In this document: positions 58,421 to 64,000 of the stretch, piece by piece
Numbering within the stretch: the stretch's first letter is position 1
Layout: each line of letters begins with the position of its first letter
Assembly: GCF_000340215.1 (NCBI RefSeq)
Contig: NW_006921538.1
Coordinates: 1,860,001-1,924,000, forward strand
Origin: Pseudocercospora fijiensis CIRAD86
Taxonomy: Eukaryota > Ascomycota > Dothideomycetes > Mycosphaerellales > Mycosphaerellaceae
Reading direction: 5' to 3'
Length of the DNA: 64,000 nucleotides
Notes under the pieces: generated by a model
Database searches by the model: none
Seen by the model: the letters and a program-made list of their open reading frames with translations, nothing else
What the model was told of the DNA's origin: nothing
Made by a program: the position numbers and the translations under genes

Positions 58421-60439
58421 TAGTGCTGTATAGACAGTATTCGGGGCGAGGAAGAAGGAAAGAAAGAAAGGTATTAGCGGGAGCGGAGGCGGGAACGGAA
58501 GCGCGCAAGTAGCAGTGCGACTGCCGCGGCCCGACGTTTCTAATAACAAACCCCTATATACTTTTAGTACATCCTTACAATAATTTGAAATCTATCTGCT
58601 ATAGCTTTAATCTTAGATTAACTAATATTAAAAAGTGTATATTAATTAAGCTACTCTATACTAGCTATATTTTATTTAATTTTCCTATACCTAAACTTTA
58701 ATATTTATAGAATTTCGTCCTATACTACAACTAGGCACACCTTAGGGCAGCCTATACCTAGAATATAGTACTGCTATACTACTATATTATAATAGCTATT
58801 TTATAGTACTATTATAAGCGCTTCTATAAACTTCTATACTACCTTTAAACGGCTATTACTAAGCAATATCGACTAGCTTAGAAGAGGGCTAATTTAGGTC
58901 TTCTAAACTAGATACGATATTAGTTATAACTTAATAACTAACTCCCCGATATATACTAGTACTTCTATTAGAAGTAGTAGTACTAGCCGTATCGCTATAC
59001 CTAGTATAACTATATAATTAAGAGATTCTAGGCGATAGTATAACCGCGAAGTAGGTAGACTACTACTATACTAACCGTTTCTTCGACCCTAAAGGCTTTA
59101 ATAGTAATATTAACTCGCTAAAGACTTATAGCAAGTAGCTTATAGATAGTAACAATCCTATTAAAGATAGTAATAACGAGAAAGTTAGTAGTATTGCTAG
59201 TACTATACTAAAGGACCGCTATCTTCTAATTTATAGTCTTATTAGGAATATTACTTACGACTACTATTAGAAGGCTAAAGGTTAGGAGGGCGGAAATATT
59301 AGTACTAGCGTACCTATTATTAGCCTATCGAGACGATATTACTAGATAGTATTATACTAAATATTGCTAACCTATCGAGACGATACTACTAGGTAGTATT
59401 ATACTAAATATATACGCCTATCGGCGATAGTATAGCTATTATAATATCTCTAGTATTATTAATAGCGATATAAAGATAGTATCTTATTTACTATATAATA
59501 GGCGTAGATTAATCTAGATATAGGCGTATTACTATCGATTAGTAGTCGCGTTTAAGAGATAGTCTACCTATAGTAATAACCTTACTACCTATAACGACTG
59601 CTACTAGTAAGGGGCCTATTTACGCTAGACGTAGCGACCTAACGTATAATAGAGTATATAGCGACTAGTCTCTATACTAATTAGTATAGAAATAGTTACT
59701 ATTATTCTCCGCTATTACCTAAGCTATTTCCGCTATCGCAATTTAAGCCTATATAGGTTACTAACTTAGTACTTTAGAATACGTACGATATAGACGACGG
59801 CACTTATTAATATAGTATATATTCCTTAGACGACGGTAGTTTAATAGACGTTATATACTAAGTCTTTTACTAATAGCGCTTTCTATTTATACCTACTATA
59901 CTAAGCGGTCTTTGCTATTTAATAGTCGTCGCGAATGTGCCTATACCGTAGCCGTTAGACCTACGATAATATATACTATAGTAGTCGCCGCTAATTAATA
60001 TATTATAACCTAGTAACTAGTAAGTAGGCGTATTTACTAACGACCGGCGATTCTTACTAGAAGACTGCGGCGGCTATTTAATAGTAGGACTTTTAGTAGT
60101 AATCTAAAAATAGAGGCAATAGCGGCGGCGGTAATAGACAATAAGGCAAGCGCAAGTAGATATACCTCGGATGATTATACTAAACTAAGCAGAATCGTAA
60201 TTAGACTTCGTATACTCCGCCGCTAGTAGTATTACTAGGTAGGAATCTCTAAACTAATCCTTCGGAGGATTACAACCGCAACTACCGATAATAACTTCTA
60301 CGCCGTTTACGAGCTAGAGGAGATTAACGAGACGTCGTTTCATCCGTAGCTATTAGCTCGCGTAGGACATCGCTAAGCTCTGAGAGCAAGTTAGAGCCTA
60401 CGGATAGTACATTCCTAGTGCTAGTTAGTACCTACTTAC
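58421..60439 (+). other. Low-information stretch with weak plus-strand coding texture
   Basis: 58430-58600 is of near-normal, partly purine-rich composition. 58600-58990 is AT-rich and non-coding. From 59040 a plus-strand frame is faintly visible (YTNRFFDPKGFNSNINSLK, then VTNLVLQNTYDIDDGTY-like). Two 60-bp near-identical segments occur at about 59320-59405 (tatcgagacgatactact). I recognise no family, and it does not match the sequence upstream of module A. Confidence 0.35.
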
Positions 60440-63400
60440 AGAAACAGAACTCGCGCAATAGATCGATAGTAGAATTCAGTTAGTACGTTACGACGATCTA
60501 AAGGATAAGTTCGCGAGCCTTAAATACCTTAAGGAGTTACTTTCGAAAGCTACTACAAAGTTACGTACGTTACAGACGGGAAGCATACGTACTAGCGGAA
60601 AGAAGGTTAGTAGCACTTAGGGAGTTAGCATACCCGCTTACTAATATACGGAAGACTAGCCTTACTATCGACGTATAGGGTAATACGCTACCTCTATCTA
60701 CCGAACTAAAGCAACGAGCTTAAGAGTTAGAACCTTCCTAGCCTACTTAGTTACGTAGTACAAACTTTAGCGCACCTATTCGTAGGAATGTTAGTGCTAT
60801 AGTAGCAGAAGAATACCTAGAATAGTACGGCTTCGATACTAAAGAAGAGGAAGAGTAGGAGCCGAGGCCGTCGAGAAAACAGTAGGCGCTAAGATCGTCG
60901 AGAAGAGAGCAGCTTCCTCTCTAGCAGTCGAAGCGCTACTAAGAGTTAGAGTACCCCTAAGATTTGCCGGCTCCTTAAGACTTTAATTCTCCTTAAGATT
61001 TGCCGACTCCTTAAGACTTTAATACTCCTCGAGATTTGCCGGCTACTTAAGACTTTAATACTCCTTAAGATTTGCCGGCTCCTTAAGACGTTAATGCTCG
61101 TTAAGACGTTAATACTCGTTAAGACTTTAATACTCCCCTAGACTTTGATGCTCGTTAAGACTTTAATGCTCCCCTAGACTTTAATACTCGTTAGGATTCC
61201 GATGCTCGTTAGGATTCCGATGCTCCTTTAGACGCGGATGCTCGTTAAGACTTTAATACTCGTCGGGATTCCGATACTCGTTAGGATTCCGATGCTCCTC
61301 TAGACGCGGATGCTCGTTAAGACTTTTATGCTTATTAAGACCTTAATGCTCCTTAAGGCAGTACGTCGGCTACTTACTATATAATATCTAGAGAGCGAGA
61401 TAGCCCCTCTTAGATTACCTATATACTAAGTCCTTATAACGATAGACGCTACGATATTAGTATGTATAGCAAAGACTCTCTAGTATCTGCTTACGGTTAG
61501 CAGCCGAAGCGATCGCTAGACGATACGGAGCCCGTCTCTTTACCTCGACCTAATATAGAGTTATATTAGGGATCCGATATAGCCTCTCTAACAACAAAAC
61601 GTAAACCTATTATAGCTCTTATATATGCGATTACCGATATCTTAGAGCGATGCAAGGACAAGTACGTATAGCTCGGTAAGCTTACGAGCTTCTTAAAGTG
61701 CAACTATACCGCCGAATTCTCGCTATCGAATTTTGTATCCGCTATAAAAATACTCTAAAAGCACAGGATAGTAAGAATAACGAGAGAGGATCTTATCTAT
61801 CTTACGGGAGTTGCTCTAGTTGCTAATAACAGCCTAGAATCTACGACTCCTAAGCCGCCCTAAGATACGCATACCGCTAACATTAACGCCGAGTAAACTA
61901 GCGATAAACTACGAGCTAGTACAACAGCTCTAAATAATAACTAGTCTTATATGCTACGCCTAAAGCAGTAGGGGTCTTATACAACGGTACGAGGTAGGAA
62001 ACGCGATATAGAGCTTTAGGGCGAATTGTATATACCTTCTAGAAAGAGGTAGAGGAGATTTGTAATATACGAGACACAGAGCCTATTAATACTTCTACCT
62101 AACATCCTAGGCATTATAGCCTCGTCTAACTATAGTACCTTGCTAGAGATTCTATAGAGCTCGCTAGATTAGATCTAGGAAACCCCGCCGTAGAAGCTAC
62201 TACGAAAGCTAATACAAAAGCCTATAGTAAAACCCTTTCAACCTGCTTATAGAACATCTGCTATAGTTAGCAATTTACTAAATGTGCCGACGAGCGTGCT
62301 TATCGCTTCTAGTAGTAATCGCACTACTATAGGCGGGCGTTAGTCTACTTAAGCATCGTCCGATATAGTCGCTTAAGTACTCGCTCGGGTATTAATTGTA
62401 CCTACGTAAGCTTATCGCTCTAATCTAAGGGCGTATAGCAATTAGGCTAAGGGGGGTAGTGTCGCTACAATTACTGCACCTACGGAACATTCTCTATAGC
62501 ACAAGCGACGTAAGCATATTAACATATTAGCGCTAGCCGAAGACTTCGCAATAATTAACAACGTATCGAAGTGTATAATATAGATGTTCTCGCAAGACAT
62601 CGTACAATAGCGCTATAGAAGCTTCGTCTAGCAATACTTCACTAATCTAGGCCTTAATCTATAGTAGCGTAGAGAGTATGCGATTGCAGATGCCGACTTC
62701 GAAAAGATCTAAACCTTCTATTACGAATTTGGCTATATACTACTACTTAAAAGGGACGGGAAAGCCGGTAAACGCTTTGTAAGCAATTCCGGAATTTACT
62801 CGTTCTACGACTTTAATATATAGCCGCTCGACCTAAGATACACTTATAGCAGTTTTTATTTGCTAACCGCTCCGATATTTAAAGTAATATAGACGGGGCT
62901 GTCCCTATATATAGCTAAAGAAGTCTAGGACTATTATAAGCAATTATACCTATATAGGAACAATTCTTATAGGAATCTATTCTATATTATAAGAGAGAGT
63001 TATAGCGAAAATATAGATCGGAAGTACTATTATAGTAGAAAGGGTCGCTCTCGTAAAGGAAAGGACTGTCGCTATAACCCTCCCTATCTAGAACTACTAT
63101 AGTTAGGAGATAAGGAACGCGATAATGTCTATACGCGGATGAACCTTATTGTTATATAGCGTAGACTAGACCGCCTCGAGTGCGGAGAGGAGGGCTACCG
63201 CTTTAAAGGAGATCGGCTAGCATTTATTCGACATATAGTTGTTAATTACATTATACGGGATGAAAGAGCAATGTATAATCGTAAAGCAGTGTTTTATAAC
63301 AGAGGATGTAGTGTCAACCTTGTATAATTGTCTGCCGAGAAGTTAAGGAGGCACAATGATATACGTACTAGTGTATGTAAAAAACATCGAGAGCCTAATT

Positions 63401-63480
63401 GCGAGGTAGACTTAGTATTTAACAAGGGTAAGGGGTAACATTAAAGGTCTGAAATACTTGCAGTTATAGTTAGCATTTAT
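60440..63480 (+). pseudogene. Module B: second copy of the unrecognised protein gene
   Basis: This matches module A in the same orientation, about 11.6 kb away. Shared blocks are KATTKLRTLQTGSIRTSGKK (60555), the 18-bp repeat zone (60960-61350), the block at 61560-61830, and the C-terminal block at 62940-63450. The last reads NNSYRNLFYIIRESYSENID and LAFIRHIVVNYIIRDERAM. Some inner segments do not align (about 61850-62200 and 62760-62930), so the copies are mosaic rather than simple duplicates. Stops are TAA/TAG. It keeps a 120-base segment (about 62800-62930) that is replaced in A. Confidence 0.6.
60960..61350 (+). repeat. 18-bp coding minisatellite in module B
   Basis: About 21 units related to gctcgttaagactttaat, with variants ctcgttaggattccgatg and ctcccctagactttaatg. 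Same frame and period as in module A, but different unit order, so the arrays have diverged by more than RIP. Confidence 0.88.
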
Positions 63481-64000
63481 TCGCGATAGTTCTTAGTAAT
63501 ATAAGGGAGGGTATCGAATAAGAGGCATAGATAGGGAGCAGCTAGCAGTAATAGATTACGGTTCTACTAGCGCGTATATACAATGCGAACCCCTATTACT
63601 AAGCAAACGGTTTCGTAACGGCTTCACTTACATAGATACCAAATTAACGAAAGCTTACCTCGCTAATTTAGAAGCTTAAAACAATACCGGGTCGCTACAA
63701 CCGCGACAACTATACCTTCGCTTTAACAACCGTATACTACGGCCGCCGCTACTATAGCGGAGCCCGCTGCGACGCCGCTACTACTAGCTCTAACACCTTA
63801 GCGCCGTTACTTTATAGAGGACGAAATCGATACACTCGTCGTATAGTTATTTGTTCCTAATAACGACGCGCTACCCGCAAATCATTCCGACTATATAGTA
63901 GGAAATAGTATAGCAAAGCGTTACGTCTACGATTAGTAGGGTCTCCTAGACGGCAAGCTTAAGGACGAGCAGAAAATTCTTAATCGCTATATAAGAAATT
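63481..64000 (+). pseudogene. Module B: second conserved block, cut by window end
   Basis: 63810-63910 reads FIEDEIDTLVV-stop-LFVPNND and ALPANHSDYIVGNS, matching 52400-52500. Here it continues as a better-kept frame (DGKLKDEQKILNRYIRN) than in A. If the module is whole, an SNF2 helicase should follow beyond the window. Confidence 0.55.

Overview
The window looks like a gene-poor, repeat-dense block from a filamentous ascomycete (Pezizomycotina). Nearly every recognisable reading frame is a decayed transposon or repeat-associated gene. CpA and TpG dinucleotides are strongly depleted and TpA is in excess, while CpG stays common. Ancestral frames remain readable, but CAA, CAG and TGG codons have become TAA or TAG. 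This is the signature of repeat-induced point mutation (RIP). Two short introns (about 50 bp) with GTATGT/GTAAGT donors and CTAAC branch sites fit the same fungal group. I see no intact cellular gene, no tRNA or rRNA, and no telomeric repeat.

Layout. 1-4.4 kb: minus-strand Ty3/Gypsy element 1 (pol, gag, LTR), cut by the window edge. 4.4-7.85 kb: non-coding, AT-rich repeats. 7.85-18.98 kb: a candidate 11.1 kb terminal-inverted-repeat (TIR) element. It carries an intron-containing DUF6589-like gene, an unclassified gene full of minisatellites, and a RecQ-type helicase pseudogene on the opposite strand. 18.98-19.7 kb: a short island of near-normal base composition. 19.7-20.95 kb: remnant of an F-box-type gene. 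21.1-33.5 kb: minus-strand Ty3/Gypsy element 2, split by a plus-strand chromovirus (21255-29719) with matching LTRs and a 5-bp target duplication. 33.5-46.8 kb: plus-strand Ty3/Gypsy element 4, with gag-pol followed by an unusual 5 kb extra reading frame that has been hit by a 0.3 kb MITE-like insertion. 47.0-48.3 kb: minus-strand Mutator-like (MULE) transposase. 48.9-58.4 kb: module A, made of an unrecognised protein, an SNF2-type helicase and several minisatellites. 60.4-64 kb: module B, a direct-repeat copy of the first part of A.

None of these genes can be made as read; together they record successive insertion and mutation. The most interesting items are the 11.1 kb TIR element with its helicase and DUF6589-like gene, the A/B modules linking an unknown protein to an SNF2 helicase, two different Gypsy interiors sharing one LTR family, and accessory reading frames inside two of the retrotransposons. 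Coordinates of decayed genes are approximate, and family calls rest on motifs read by eye.
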